A stretch of 24,990 nt of DNA from Microbacteriaceae bacterium UBA4731 (GTDB lineage: Bacteria; Actinomycetota; Actinomycetes; Actinomycetales; Microbacteriaceae): positions 1 to 24,990 of the forward strand of contig DHJB01000068.1 of assembly GCA_002404115.1 (NCBI GenBank). The letters are read 5' to 3'. Under the pieces are notes generated by a model that worked only from the letters and a program-made list of their open reading frames with translations, made no database searches and was not told the DNA's origin. A program made the translations under genes and the position numbers. This document shows, one piece after another, positions 14,282 to 22,472 of this stretch (position 1 is its first letter; the number at the start of each line of letters is the position of its first letter).

Positions 14282-16534
14282 TTAGCCGTCGTTGACGCGG
14301 TAGACGTCGTAGACGGCGTCGATGCGCCGAACCGCGTTGAGCACGCGGTCGAGGTGCGTGGTGTCGCCCATCTCGAAGACGAACCGGCTGATCGCCAGGC
14401 GTTCCTTGGAGGTGCTCACCGTGGCGGAGAGGATGTTCACGTGGTGCTCCGAGAGCACCCGGGTGACATCAGACAGCAGGCCGGACCGGTCGAGGGCCTC
14501 GATCTGGATGTGCACGAGGAAGAGGCTCTTCGACGTCGGCGCCCATTCCACCTCGATCATCCGCTCGGGCTCCTTGAGCAGTGATTGCACGTTGTGGCAT
14601 GCCGCCTGGTGCACGGACACGCCGGCACCCCGGGTGACGAATCCGACGATCTTGTCGCCCGGCACGGGCGTGCAGCAGCGGGCGAGCTTGACCAGGATGT
14701 CGGGGGCCCCGCGCACGAGCACGCCGGAGTCGCTGTTGCGCAGCGTCTGGGTGCGGCCGCGAGGCGCAATGGGGAGGTCGGTGTTGTCGCTCTCCTCGAC
14801 GCTCTGCAGCGAAGCGACAACCTTCTCCAGCACCGACTGCGTGGACACGTGTCCCTCGCCGACGGCGGCGTAGAGCGCGGAGACATCCTCGTACCTCATC
14901 ACCGCGGCGACCTCGGCGAAGGAATCCTGATTCATCAGCTTCTGCAGCGGCAGGTTCTGCTTGCGCATCGCCCTGGCGATGGCATCCCGGCCCTGCTCGA
15001 TGGCCTCGTCCCGGCGTTCCTTGGTGAACCACTGCCGGATCTTGTTCCGCGCCCGAGGGCTCTTGACGAAGTTCAGCCAGTCCTTGCTGGGACCGGAGCC
15101 GGGGTTCTTCGAGGTGAACACTTCGACGACGTCGCCGGTGGTGAGTGTGCTCTCCAGCGGAACGAGGCGCCCGTTGACCTTGGAGCCCATCGTGCGGTGG
15201 CCGACCTCGGTATGCACCGCGTAGGCGAAGTCGACGGGCGTCGCGCCGGCGGGCAGCCCGATGACCCGGCCCTTCGGCGTGAACACGTAGACCTCTTTGG
15301 CGCCGATCTCGAACCGGAGGGAGTCGAGGAACTCCCCGGGGTCGGCGGTCTCGGCCTGCCAGTCAGAGATGTGCGCCAGCCACGCCATGTCGGTGTCGCT
15401 CTTCGGGCCGGGCCCCGAGCTCTTGCCGTTGACCTGGTCCTTGTACTTCCAGTGCGCTGCGACGCCGAACTCAGCCCGCTGGTGCATTTCCTGGGTGCGG
15501 ATCTGAATCTCGACCGGCCGGCCGTTCGGCCCGAGCACGGTCGTGTGCAGCGACTGGTACAGGTTGAACTTCGGGGTGGCGATGTAGTCCTTGAAACGCC
15601 CCGGCAGCGGCGTCCAGCGGGCGTGGATCGCGCCGAGCACCGCGTAACAGTCGCGCACCGAATTCACCAGGACCCGGATGCCGACCAGGTCGTAGATCTC
15701 GTCGAACTCGCGGCCGCGCACGACCATCTTCTGATAAATCGAGTAGTACTGCTTGGGACGCCCGGCGACCTTGCCCCGGATCCTCGCCGCCTTGAGGTCG
15801 TCGTTGATCGCGTCGATGACCTGCTGCACGAACTCTTCGCGCTGCGGTGTGCGCTGCTTGACCAGGCTCTCGATTTCGGCGTAGAGCTTGGGATAGAGCA
15901 CGGCGAAGGACAGGTCTTCGAGTTCCCACTTGATCGTCTGGATGCCCAGGCGGTGCGCGAGGGGCGCGTAGATTTCGAGCGTCTCCGTGGCCTTGCGCGC
16001 CGCGGATTCGGCGGGCACGAAGCCCCAGGTGCGCGCGTTGTGCAGCCGGTCGGCGAGTTTGATGATCAGCACGCGGATGTCCTTCGACATCGCCACGATC
16101 ATCTTCCGCACGGTTTCGGCCTGCGTGCTGTCGCCGTACTTGACCTTGTCGAGCTTGGTGACGCCGTCGACGAGCATGGCGATTTCGTCGCCGAAGTCGC
16201 CCCTCAGCTCGTCGAGCGTGTACGCGGTGTCCTCGACGGTGTCGTGCAGCAGCGCAGCCGCGACGGTCTTGGGCCCGATCCCGAGGTCGGCCAGAATCTG
16301 GGCGACCGCCAACGGATGCGTGATGTACGGTTCGCCGCTGCGGCGAGCCTGGCCCTCGTGGGCCCGTTCGGCAGCGGTGTACGCCCGCTCGACGATGCCC
16401 AGGTCGGCCTTGGGGTGATGCATCCGCACGGTCTTGAGGAGCGTGTCAAGGGCCCCGACGGGCTGGGCCCGCGAGAAGATGCGCGGCACGAGGCGACGCA
16501 GTGAAGCGGCAGATGGCGTTGTTGTCTCCGTCAT
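14282..16534 (-). CDS. rsh: bifunctional (p)ppGpp synthetase/hydrolase (RelA/SpoT homologue, Rsh)
   Basis: Makes and degrades the stringent-response alarmone (p)ppGpp. The 750-residue protein has the full long-Rsh architecture. The HD hydrolase domain includes H73, H97-D98, E101-D102 and ADRLHN (161-166). The synthetase contains RFKDYIATPKFNLYQSLHTTV (313-333) and EIQIRT. Its RFKD is the RxKD form found in bifunctional enzymes rather than the ExDD of RelA-only enzymes. A TGS domain spans about 414-475. A zinc-finger/CC region has C620-C621 and C646-H647, and an ACT domain spans about 672-746. ATG 16534 has GAGGTGA about seven bases upstream. It lies 36 bases after the rhodanese gene and probably ends the sec transcript, with a possible internal promoter at 16559-16564. 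Confidence 0.97.
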   Translation of the reverse strand: MTETTTPSAASLRRLVPRIFSRAQPVGALDTLLKTVRMHHPKADLGIVERAYTAAERAHEGQARRSGEPYITHPLAVAQILADLGIGPKTVAAALLHDTVEDTAYTLDELRGDFGDEIAMLVDGVTKLDKVKYGDSTQAETVRKMIVAMSKDIRVLIIKLADRLHNARTWGFVPAESAARKATETLEIYAPLAHRLGIQTIKWELEDLSFAVLYPKLYAEIESLVKQRTPQREEFVQQVIDAINDDLKAARIRGKVAGRPKQYYSIYQKMVVRGREFDEIYDLVGIRVLVNSVRDCYAVLGAIHARWTPLPGRFKDYIATPKFNLYQSLHTTVLGPNGRPVEIQIRTQEMHQRAEFGVAAHWKYKDQVNGKSSGPGPKSDTDMAWLAHISDWQAETADPGEFLDSLRFEIGAKEVYVFTPKGRVIGLPAGATPVDFAYAVHTEVGHRTMGSKVNGRLVPLESTLTTGDVVEVFTSKNPGSGPSKDWLNFVKSPRARNKIRQWFTKERRDEAIEQGRDAIARAMRKQNLPLQKLMNQDSFAEVAAVMRYEDVSALYAAVGEGHVSTQSVLEKVVASLQSVEESDNTDLPIAPRGRTQTLRNSDSGVLVRGAPDILVKLARCCTPVPGDKIVGFVTRGAGVSVHQAACHNVQSLLKEPERMIEVEWAPTSKSLFLVHIQIEALDRSGLLSDVTRVLSEHHVNILSATVSTSKERLAISRFVFEMGDTTHLDRVLNAVRRIDAVYDVYRVNDG

Positions 16535-16558
16535 CGTGTCACCTCACTCTCCAGCTTC

Positions 16559-16564
16559 ATTATC
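16559..16564 (-). promoter_or_regulatory. possible internal promoter for rsh (-10 GATAAT)
   Basis: The minus strand carries GATAAT in the 36-base gap between the rhodanese and rsh genes, one base away from TATAAT. A matching -35 box is not evident. If real, it would let rsh be expressed apart from secDF. Confidence 0.22.
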
Positions 16565-16570
16565 GCTGAT

Positions 16571-16909
16571 CTACGAGGTAACGTCGCCACCGGCGGCAAG
16601 CCAGGCATCCATGCCGCCCCGGACGTTCGCTGCGGGGTACCCCGCACGCCGCAGTGCATCCGTCACCAGGTGGGAGCGCTGGCCGAGGTGGCAGATGACG
16701 AGGATGGGCTCGTCGGACGGAATTTCGTCCTGCCGGGCAGCGAGATCGTTCATCGGAATGTGGTGCGCGGCCGCCGCGTGGCCGTCCTGCCATTCGTACG
16801 GCTCCCGCACATCGAGGAGCCAGGCCTCCCCGGCCTGGACGCGCCTGACCGCCTCGGCTGCGTCCACCGCGGTTCCACCCGCGGCGGACGCATCCAGAGG
16901 CGAGGTCAT
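16571..16909 (-). CDS. single-domain rhodanese-like sulfurtransferase
   Basis: Predicted thiosulfate or persulfide sulfurtransferase of 112 residues with one rhodanese domain. The fold starts at VDAAEAVRRVQAG, continues through WLLDVREPYEWQDGHAAAAHHIP (30-52), and reaches the active-site loop CHLGQRS (73-79) with catalytic C73. GGMDAWLAAGG (98-108) closes the domain. It is cytoplasmic, with no signal peptide. Its ATG overlaps the secF stop by four bases (ATGA), so it is probably translated from the secDF message. In many actinobacteria the gene between secF and rsh is apt, so this is a lineage-specific replacement or insertion. The physiological sulfur donor and acceptor cannot be deduced. 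Confidence 0.92.
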   Translation of the reverse strand: MTSPLDASAAGGTAVDAAEAVRRVQAGEAWLLDVREPYEWQDGHAAAAHHIPMNDLAARQDEIPSDEPILVICHLGQRSHLVTDALRRAGYPAANVRGGMDAWLAAGGDVTS

Positions 16910-17922
16910 ACGGTCACTTCCTCCGACTGCTTCGTGGCAACAGCGGCCCTGGCCCGGAGGGCGAGCGACTTCTTGTCACGCTTGCGGATGCCGGGCTCAG
17001 CGGAGCGGAGCTGGGCGTACAACGGCGAGGCGATGAAGATCGTTGAGTACGTGCCGACGAGGATGCCGATGAGCAGGGCGAGCGAGATGTCGCGCAGCGT
17101 TCCGGCGCCCAGCACGAACGCACCGATGAACAGGATCGACGCGACCGGCAGTGCGGCAACGACGGACGTGTTGATCGAGCGAACGAGGGTCTGGTTGACC
17201 GCCAGGTTCACCGAGTCGGCGAACGTGCGGCGTGATTCGGGCCCGTCCTCGCTGGTGTTCTCGCGGATCTTGTCGAACACCACGACGGTGTCGTACAGCG
17301 AGTAACCGAGGATCGTCAGGAACCCGATCACCGCCGCCGGCGTGATCTCGAAACCGGTGATCCCGTAGAAGCCGGCCGTAATGACGAGGTCGTGCAGCAG
17401 GGCAATCATCGCGGCGGCTGACATCTTCCAGGTGCGGAAGTACAACGCCATCACGATCGCCGCGAGGAAGAGGAAGATCACGAGCCCGCGGAGAGCCTGG
17501 CCGGTGATGTCCGCGCCCCAGGACGGGCCGATGAAGGACGACGTGACCTTGGTCACCGGAACCTTGTAGGCAGCCGCGAGTGCCTTGCGCACCGAGTCGG
17601 ATTCCTCAGGGGTCAGTTGGTCGGTCTGCACGCGGATGCCGTTGCTGCTGACGGTAGACACCTTGGGCACGGCAGAGGGGACGACGCCGGTCACTGCCTG
17701 GGTGGCCGTCGTCTGGTTCTGCGTCGCGACGTCGGACACCACGAACTCGCTGCCGCCGGTGAACTCGATTCCGAAGACGAAACCGCCGCGCAGTGTCGGG
17801 CCGAGGATCGCGATCAGGATCATCGCGGCCGCGACGAGGTACCAGGTCTTGCGGCGGCCGACAATGTCGAACGAGCGCTTACCGGTGTGCAGGTCGTTGC
17901 CGAACTGGGCGAAGCTGGCCAT
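16906..17922 (-). CDS. secF: protein translocase subunit SecF
   Basis: Membrane subunit that works with SecD and YajC to pull exported proteins through SecYEG using the proton motive force. The 338 residues show TM1 at about 26-44, GFVFGIEFTGGSEF (47-60) at the start of the first extracytoplasmic domain, then five more helices between about 144 and 300. The characteristic TM4 motif is GYSLYDTVVVFDKIRE (206-221). The C-terminal tail is basic. The ATG shares one base with the secD stop (TAATG), and the TGA overlaps the rhodanese ATG. Gene order and motifs leave little doubt. Confidence 0.97.
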   Translation of the reverse strand: MASFAQFGNDLHTGKRSFDIVGRRKTWYLVAAAMILIAILGPTLRGGFVFGIEFTGGSEFVVSDVATQNQTTATQAVTGVVPSAVPKVSTVSSNGIRVQTDQLTPEESDSVRKALAAAYKVPVTKVTSSFIGPSWGADITGQALRGLVIFLFLAAIVMALYFRTWKMSAAAMIALLHDLVITAGFYGITGFEITPAAVIGFLTILGYSLYDTVVVFDKIRENTSEDGPESRRTFADSVNLAVNQTLVRSINTSVVAALPVASILFIGAFVLGAGTLRDISLALLIGILVGTYSTIFIASPLYAQLRSAEPGIRKRDKKSLALRARAAVATKQSEEVTV

Positions 17923-19643
17923 TAGGAGTCCTTCCCGTTCGTCGAACGATCCGAAGTGGAACCGACGAGATCTGCCGCCTTGCGTTCGGCGATCGTCTGG
18001 CGCTTGGCTGCCTCACGGCTCGCCGAGGCTGCCTTGCCGGCCGGCACCGTCGTGGCGGGTGCGAAGCTCGCCCGGCCTCGGTAGGTCGCGCCGAGCGCCC
18101 GCGGGTCGAGCCCGCTGAGCTTGTGGCCCTCGCTGAAGAATCGTGTCTGCGCGACGAGCTGCAGCACCGGGTGCGTGAACAGCATCACAACGGCGATATC
18201 GACGATGGTCGTCAGGCCCAGGGTCAGGGCGAAGCCCTTGACGTTTCCGACCGCGACGATGAACAGCACGCCGGCGGCCAGGAAGTTGACCGCGTCGGAG
18301 GCGAGGATGGTGCGCAGTGCGCGCTTCCAGCCGGCCTCAACGGATGACTCGAGCCCGCGTCCATCGCGGAGCTCGTCCCTGACGCGCTCGAAGTAGACGA
18401 TGAAGGAGTCGGCTGTGATACCGATCGAGACGATCAGACCGGCAACGCCGGCCAGCGACAGGCGGTAACCCTCCCGCCAGGACAGGACCGTGATCAGCAG
18501 GTACGTGATCAGGGCCGCCACGGTCAGGGACGCGATGGTGACCAGTCCGAGGAGACGGTACTGGGCCAGTGAATACATGATGACGAGGATCAGGCCGATC
18601 AGGCCGGCGATGATGCCGCTGGCCAGCTGGGTGGATCCGAGCGTTGCGGAGATCGTGTCCTGGCTCTGCACGGTGAAGCTGAGCGGCAGAGCGCCGAACT
18701 TGAGCTGGTCGGCGAGCACCTTGGACGACGCCTGGGTGAAGTTGCCGGTGATCTGCGGCTTGCCGTCGGTGATCACCGCGAGGGTCCTCGGGGCCGAGAT
18801 GACCTTGCCGTCGAGCACGATCGCGAACTGGTTCTGAACGCCCTGGAGGCCGCTCAGCCGGGTGGTGACCGTGGAGAAGGCCTTGGTGCCGGTGCCGTCG
18901 AAGATGATGTTGACGGCCCACTCGCCGGTCGTCGCGCCGCTCTGCGTGCGCGTCTGGCCGTTCGTGGCATCCGAGATGTTCGACCCGCTGACCTCGACCG
19001 GGCCGAGGATGTATTTGACGGAACCATCCGTCTCACAGGTGACGAGCGGCTTGTCGGCCGGGGCCACGTTCGTGGTGTCGACCTTCTTGCAGTCGAAGGC
19101 ATCGTACTGGGCCTGCAGCGCCGGGGTGACGTAGTTCAGGTCACTCCCGTTCGTGGGGCTCACGGTCGGCGTGCTGGGCAGGTTCGACGGCACGGGGGTC
19201 GGCGAGGGGGTCGGAGACGCGCCGTCCTTGCCCACGGTGGCCGCCGACGGAGCCGCCGCGACCAGGACCGGACGGAATTCGAGCTTCGCGGATGACTTGA
19301 TCCGGTTGAGCGTGGCGTCGTCCGGGGTGCCAGGGATCGACACGACGATGTTCTGGCCGCCCTGTGTATTGATCTCCGACTCGGAGACACCCGCGGAGTC
19401 GATGCGCTGCCGGATGATCGACACGGCCTGGTTCAGCTGATCGGTCGTGACCGAGTGGCCGGACTCCAGCTTCGGCGCGAGGATGATCTGCGTTCCACCC
19501 TCGAGGTCGAGCGCCAGCTTGGGCGTCCACGACCCGCCGGCGAACATGACGCCGGCCAGGTTGAGTGCGACCAGGCCGACGACAAGCACGCCTAACCAGG
19601 TCAGGGAACGCCGGGCCTTCTTGGCCGGGGACGACTTTGCCAC
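17922..19643 (-). CDS. secD: protein translocase subunit SecD
   Basis: Six-helix RND-family membrane protein, partner of SecF. The 573 residues show TM1 at about 14-34 and LALDLEGGTQIILAP (43-57) at the start of the large extracytoplasmic part. A Pro/Ser/Thr-rich insert lies at about 142-164. There are two extracytoplasmic cysteines, C185 and C203. The segment SGIIAGLIGLILVIMYSLAQYR lies near 342-363. The TM4 motif is GITADSFIVYFERVRDE (408-424), the form I associate with actinobacteria. The long basic C-terminal tail (after about 500) is cytoplasmic. The start is GTG 19643, without a clear Shine-Dalgarno sequence. A perfect 13-bp hairpin sits 23 bases upstream in the gap to yajC. Confidence 0.96.
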   Translation of the reverse strand: MAKSSPAKKARRSLTWLGVLVVGLVALNLAGVMFAGGSWTPKLALDLEGGTQIILAPKLESGHSVTTDQLNQAVSIIRQRIDSAGVSESEINTQGGQNIVVSIPGTPDDATLNRIKSSAKLEFRPVLVAAAPSAATVGKDGASPTPSPTPVPSNLPSTPTVSPTNGSDLNYVTPALQAQYDAFDCKKVDTTNVAPADKPLVTCETDGSVKYILGPVEVSGSNISDATNGQTRTQSGATTGEWAVNIIFDGTGTKAFSTVTTRLSGLQGVQNQFAIVLDGKVISAPRTLAVITDGKPQITGNFTQASSKVLADQLKFGALPLSFTVQSQDTISATLGSTQLASGIIAGLIGLILVIMYSLAQYRLLGLVTIASLTVAALITYLLITVLSWREGYRLSLAGVAGLIVSIGITADSFIVYFERVRDELRDGRGLESSVEAGWKRALRTILASDAVNFLAAGVLFIVAVGNVKGFALTLGLTTIVDIAVVMLFTHPVLQLVAQTRFFSEGHKLSGLDPRALGATYRGRASFAPATTVPAGKAASASREAAKRQTIAERKAADLVGSTSDRSTNGKDS

Positions 19644-19666
19644 CTGTGAACTCAGCTTTCTATGCT

Positions 19667-19696
19667 CGTGCCCGCGCCGATGACGGCGCGGGCACG
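19667..19696 (-). other. perfect 13-bp hairpin between yajC and secD
   Basis: CGTGCCCGCGCCG (19667-19679) and CGGCGCGGGCACG (19684-19696) pair perfectly around a four-base ATGA loop. This fills nearly half of the 66-base gap between two genes of one complex. There is no T tract on the minus strand, so complete termination is unlikely. Partial attenuation, an RNA-processing site or control of secD translation are possible. Confidence 0.75.
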
Positions 19697-19709
19697 GGGA
19701 GAGGGATTG

Positions 19710-20126
19710 TTACGCGTCGCCCTTTTTGGGCTCTTCGGTGTCTTCGTGGATGGCTTCGCCGGCAACGCGCTGGCCGAACTCGGGCTCGCCCATGACGGTG
19801 GCGTGGTCCTGGTTCAGTTCGGCGACCGGGGCGTCCTCCGGCTCGACGACCGTCGGCTCGACGACCGTCGGCTCGACGACGCGGGCGATGGTCTGGCGGT
19901 GGATGTTGACGACCGTGCCGGGAGCGATTTCGAGCGCGACCTTGTTCTCAACGTCGTCGATCGAGACGATCGTGCCGTAGAGGCCGAAGTTCGTCATGAC
20001 GTCTGCGCCGGGGACCATGGTGGACTGAAGCGTCTCCTGGTCCTTCTTACGCTTGCGACCGTTGCGGAACATGAAGAACACGAGCACGGCCAGAACGCCG
20101 AGCATGAGGATGGTAGTGATGTCCAA
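19710..20126 (-). CDS. yajC: preprotein translocase subunit YajC
   Basis: Accessory membrane component of the SecDF-YajC complex. The 138 residues show an N-terminal helix ILMLGVLAVLVFFMF (6-20), the basic FRNGRKRKKDQETLQ segment, and the YajC core MVPGADVMTNFGLYGTIVSIDD (37-58). An acidic C-terminal tail follows. The tail begins with VVEPTVVEPTVVEPEDAP, encoded by a 15-bp tandem repeat at 19841-19880, and adds about 45 residues beyond the compact family core. The start is TTG 20126, supported by GGAAGG at 20135-20140 with an eight-base spacer. It lies 70 bases after ruvB and 66 before secD. Confidence 0.93.
   Translation of the reverse strand: MDITTILMLGVLAVLVFFMFRNGRKRKKDQETLQSTMVPGADVMTNFGLYGTIVSIDDVENKVALEIAPGTVVNIHRQTIARVVEPTVVEPTVVEPEDAPVAELNQDHATVMGEPEFGQRVAGEAIHEDTEEPKKGDA
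19841..19880. repeat. 15-bp in-frame tandem repeat in yajC
   Basis: GCTCGACGACCGTCG occurs at 19841-19855 and 19856-19870, with ten further matching bases at 19871-19880. Because 15 is a multiple of three, each copy adds a VVEPT unit to the YajC tail without breaking the frame. Confidence 0.8.
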
Positions 20127-20196
20127 CTGTGAGACCTTCCGATTGCGACTCGACGACCGCCGCAGGTGCGTGCGGATCCTTGCGAGCCAGCTTGAA

Positions 20197-21243
20197 TTAT
20201 AGGTGATCGAGGGAAAGAGCAGCCTGAGGGTCCCCGAGGCCGAAGTGTCGCCACGCAGCTGGTGTTGCCACCCGCCCCCGCGGGGTGCGCGTGAGGAAGC
20301 CTATCCGCACCAGGAAGGGCTCGACGACCGCTTCGATGGTTTCGGACTCCTCACCAACGGAAACAGCCAGAGTATTGAGGCCCACCGGCCCACCCCCAAA
20401 ACGGGTGAGGATGATCTGCATGACCTCCCGGTCGAGCCGATCGAGCCCGATCGGGTCGACGTCGTAGAGCTCGAGTGCCGCGTGCACCGCGCCGAGGTCG
20501 GCCTCCTCGCCGTGCACCAGCGCGTAGTCCCGCACGCGCCTGAGCAGGCGGTTTGCGATTCTCGGCGTGCCACGGCAGCGGCCGGCGATCTCGGCGAGGG
20601 CGTCCCGGCCGATCGGCAGGTCGAGCAGCTTCGCGGCGCGGCCGAGCACCTGCTCGAGTTCACCCTCTGAATAGAACTCGAGGTGAGCAGTGAATCCGAA
20701 ACGGTCCCGGAGCGGGTTGGGCAGGAGACCAGACCTGGTCGTCGCGCCGACGAGCGTGAACGGCGCGAGATCGAGCGGGACCGAGGTGGCCCCGGCGCCC
20801 TTGCCGACCATGATGTCGATGCGGAAGTCTTCCATCGCCAGGTAGAGCATTTCCTCGGCCGAGCGTGCCATGCGGTGGATCTCGTCGATGAACAGCACCT
20901 CGCCGGGCACGAGCGACGACAGCACGGCAGCCAGGTCGCCGGCGTGCTGGATCGCCGGGCCGCTGGACATCCGCAATGGGCGGTTTCCGTCATAGGCGAC
21001 AATCATGGCCAGCGTGGTCTTGCCAAGTCCGGGCGGGCCGGCGAGCAGGATGTGGTCAGGCGTGCGGCTCTGCATGGTGGCGGCGGTGAGGAGCAGCTGC
21101 AGCTGGCCGCGCACCTTCTGCTGGCCGACGAATTCGGCGAGGCTGCGGGGCCGGAGGGCGCCTTCGAAGGCGAGCTCCACCTCTCCCTCGAGGGACGGGT
21201 TGGTCAGTTCGACGCCAGGGTCGTTGGACAGGCCGGCGCTCAC
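20197..21243 (-). CDS. ruvB: Holliday junction branch migration ATPase RuvB
   Basis: AAA+ motor that drives branch migration of Holliday junctions held by RuvA. The 348 residues show [19 protein letters not shown] (26-44), Walker A GPPGLGKT (69-76), Walker B VLFIDEIH (116-123), sensor 1 VGATTR (165-170) and the PLRDRFG segment (177-183). The winged-helix C-terminal domain contains [17 protein letters not shown] and [10 protein letters not shown]. It lacks any extra domain and matches family length. GTG 21243 overlaps the ruvA stop by four bases (GTGA), which suggests translational coupling. It follows ruvC and ruvA in the usual ruvCAB order and leads into yajC after 70 bases. Confidence 0.98.
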   Translation of the reverse strand: MSAGLSNDPGVELTNPSLEGEVELAFEGALRPRSLAEFVGQQKVRGQLQLLLTAATMQSRTPDHILLAGPPGLGKTTLAMIVAYDGNRPLRMSSGPAIQHAGDLAAVLSSLVPGEVLFIDEIHRMARSAEEMLYLAMEDFRIDIMVGKGAGATSVPLDLAPFTLVGATTRSGLLPNPLRDRFGFTAHLEFYSEGELEQVLGRAAKLLDLPIGRDALAEIAGRCRGTPRIANRLLRRVRDYALVHGEEADLGAVHAALELYDVDPIGLDRLDREVMQIILTRFGGGPVGLNTLAVSVGEESETIEAVVEPFLVRIGFLTRTPRGRVATPAAWRHFGLGDPQAALSLDHL

Positions 21244-21863
21244 GAGCGTCGCTCCGACGCCTGGTGCGCTGGGCCGAGTCGGGCCAGGGCGAGACGCAGC
21301 ACGGAAGCGACACCGGCCCGGTCGATGTCCGGAGTCTCGGCGAGCGTTTCGTCCACGACCTGCGCGGCGACCCGCTCCGACCAGCCGAGGCCGATCAGGG
21401 CGGCCTGCACGCTTGCGGCGACGCCGACGGATGCCGCCGGGCGGCCGGTCGGCGCGCCGGTCGTCACGGCGACCTTCCCGGCGAGGGACACGACGATGAG
21501 TTTGGCGGTCTTCGGCCCGATGCCGCTCACCTTGCGGAACACCGCGTCGTCTTCAGCCTGCACGGCCAGCGCGATCTGGTTCGGGGTGAGGACCGCGAGA
21601 ACGCCGAGGGCGGATTTCGGGCCGACCCCGGTGACACCGACGAGCAGTTCGAAGACCGCGAGTTCGTCGGCGGACGGGAAGCCGTACAGGGTGAGCGAAT
21701 CTTCACGGACGATGAGAGTGGTCGCGAGCCTGGCTTCGTCGCCGATCCGCACCGACAGCGCGGTGGTGGGCGTGACCTGGAGGGCGAGGCCCACTCCCCC
21801 GACCTCGATCACGACCGTCGAACCCAGGGCAGACAGGACGGGGCCACGTACGGAAGAGATCAC
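21240..21863 (-). CDS. ruvA: Holliday junction DNA helicase subunit RuvA
   Basis: Tetrameric protein that binds Holliday junctions and targets RuvB. The 207 residues show the OB-fold domain [11 protein letters not shown] ... [10 protein letters not shown] (1-68) and two helix-hairpin-helix motifs, [11 protein letters not shown] (75-85) and VSGIGPKTA (112-120). A Gly/Ala/Pro-rich flexible linker lies around 130-148. The C-terminal RuvB-contacting domain (about 150-198) ends with a polar tail. GTG 21863 overlaps the ruvC stop by four bases, and the gene's own TGA overlaps the ruvB GTG. RuvC, RuvA and RuvB are thus chained by two GTGA junctions. Confidence 0.97.
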   Translation of the reverse strand: MISSVRGPVLSALGSTVVIEVGGVGLALQVTPTTALSVRIGDEARLATTLIVREDSLTLYGFPSADELAVFELLVGVTGVGPKSALGVLAVLTPNQIALAVQAEDDAVFRKVSGIGPKTAKLIVVSLAGKVAVTTGAPTGRPAASVGVAASVQAALIGLGWSERVAAQVVDETLAETPDIDRAGVASVLRLALARLGPAHQASERRS

Positions 21864-22465
21864 CGCTTAAGACTACGGGGCGGCACCGACACGGTCGCGC
21901 TGCGCTCCGCGGCGAGCCATGCCTTCTGTGCCGGCGTTTGCGGGGCGGCGGCGACGGACGCGCCGGTCGGCAGGGTCCCGCCGGCGGCGCCCGTGCGCCA
22001 GGCATGGCAGATGGCGAGCGCGAGCGCATCGGCGGCATCCGCGGGCTTGGGTATTTCGGCCAGGCCCAGGATGCGCGCCACCATCGTGCCCACCTGCTTC
22101 TTGTCGGCCCCGCCGTACCCGGTGATCGCGGCCTTGACCTCGCTGGGGGTGTGCAGCGACACCGGCAGGCCGCGCCGCGCGGCGAGCGTGAGGGCGACGC
22201 CGCTGATCTGCGCGGTTCCCATCACCGTGCTCACATTGTGCTGCGCGAACACACGCTCGATCGCTACGAACGCCGGCTGGTGCCGGTCGAGCATTTCCTC
22301 GATGCCGTCGCTGATCAGCAGCAGGCGACGCTCGAGCGGCAGGCCAGGGTCGCTGCGGAGCACTGTGACGTCAACCAGGGTCGCCGAGCGGGTGCCGGAA
22401 ACGTCGACGACGCCGACACCGCAGCGAGTCAGGCCGGGGTCGATTCCGAGCACCCGGACCGGCAT
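21860..22465 (-). CDS. ruvC: crossover junction endodeoxyribonuclease RuvC
   Basis: Dimeric nuclease that resolves Holliday junctions by paired nicks. It has 201 residues starting [16 protein letters not shown]. The four catalytic acids of the RNase H-like site are D9, E70 (AIERVF), D143 and D146 (PADAADALA). A tail of about 40 residues after TGAAGG, rich in Ala and basic residues, extends beyond the typical core. The frame is open to 22783, but the extra part lies over yebC and is low-complexity Ser/Thr/Arg, so ATG 22465 is the start. It lies seven bases after the yebC stop. No canonical LexA/SOS box was found upstream of the yebC-ruvCAB unit. Confidence 0.97.
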   Translation of the reverse strand: MPVRVLGIDPGLTRCGVGVVDVSGTRSATLVDVTVLRSDPGLPLERRLLLISDGIEEMLDRHQPAFVAIERVFAQHNVSTVMGTAQISGVALTLAARRGLPVSLHTPSEVKAAITGYGGADKKQVGTMVARILGLAEIPKPADAADALALAICHAWRTGAAGGTLPTGASVAAAPQTPAQKAWLAAERSATVSVPPRSLKR

Positions 22466-22472
22466 CGCGGCG

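Noticed and set aside
14195..14584. Plus-strand open frame running through the tandem repeat into the rsh antisense
   Set aside because: It is made of the 12-bp repeat and antisense rsh sequence, with no independent coding evidence.
14585..16504. 639-residue open frame on the plus strand opposite rsh
   Set aside because: Antisense shadow of rsh with no recognisable domain. The rsh domains are complete on the minus strand.
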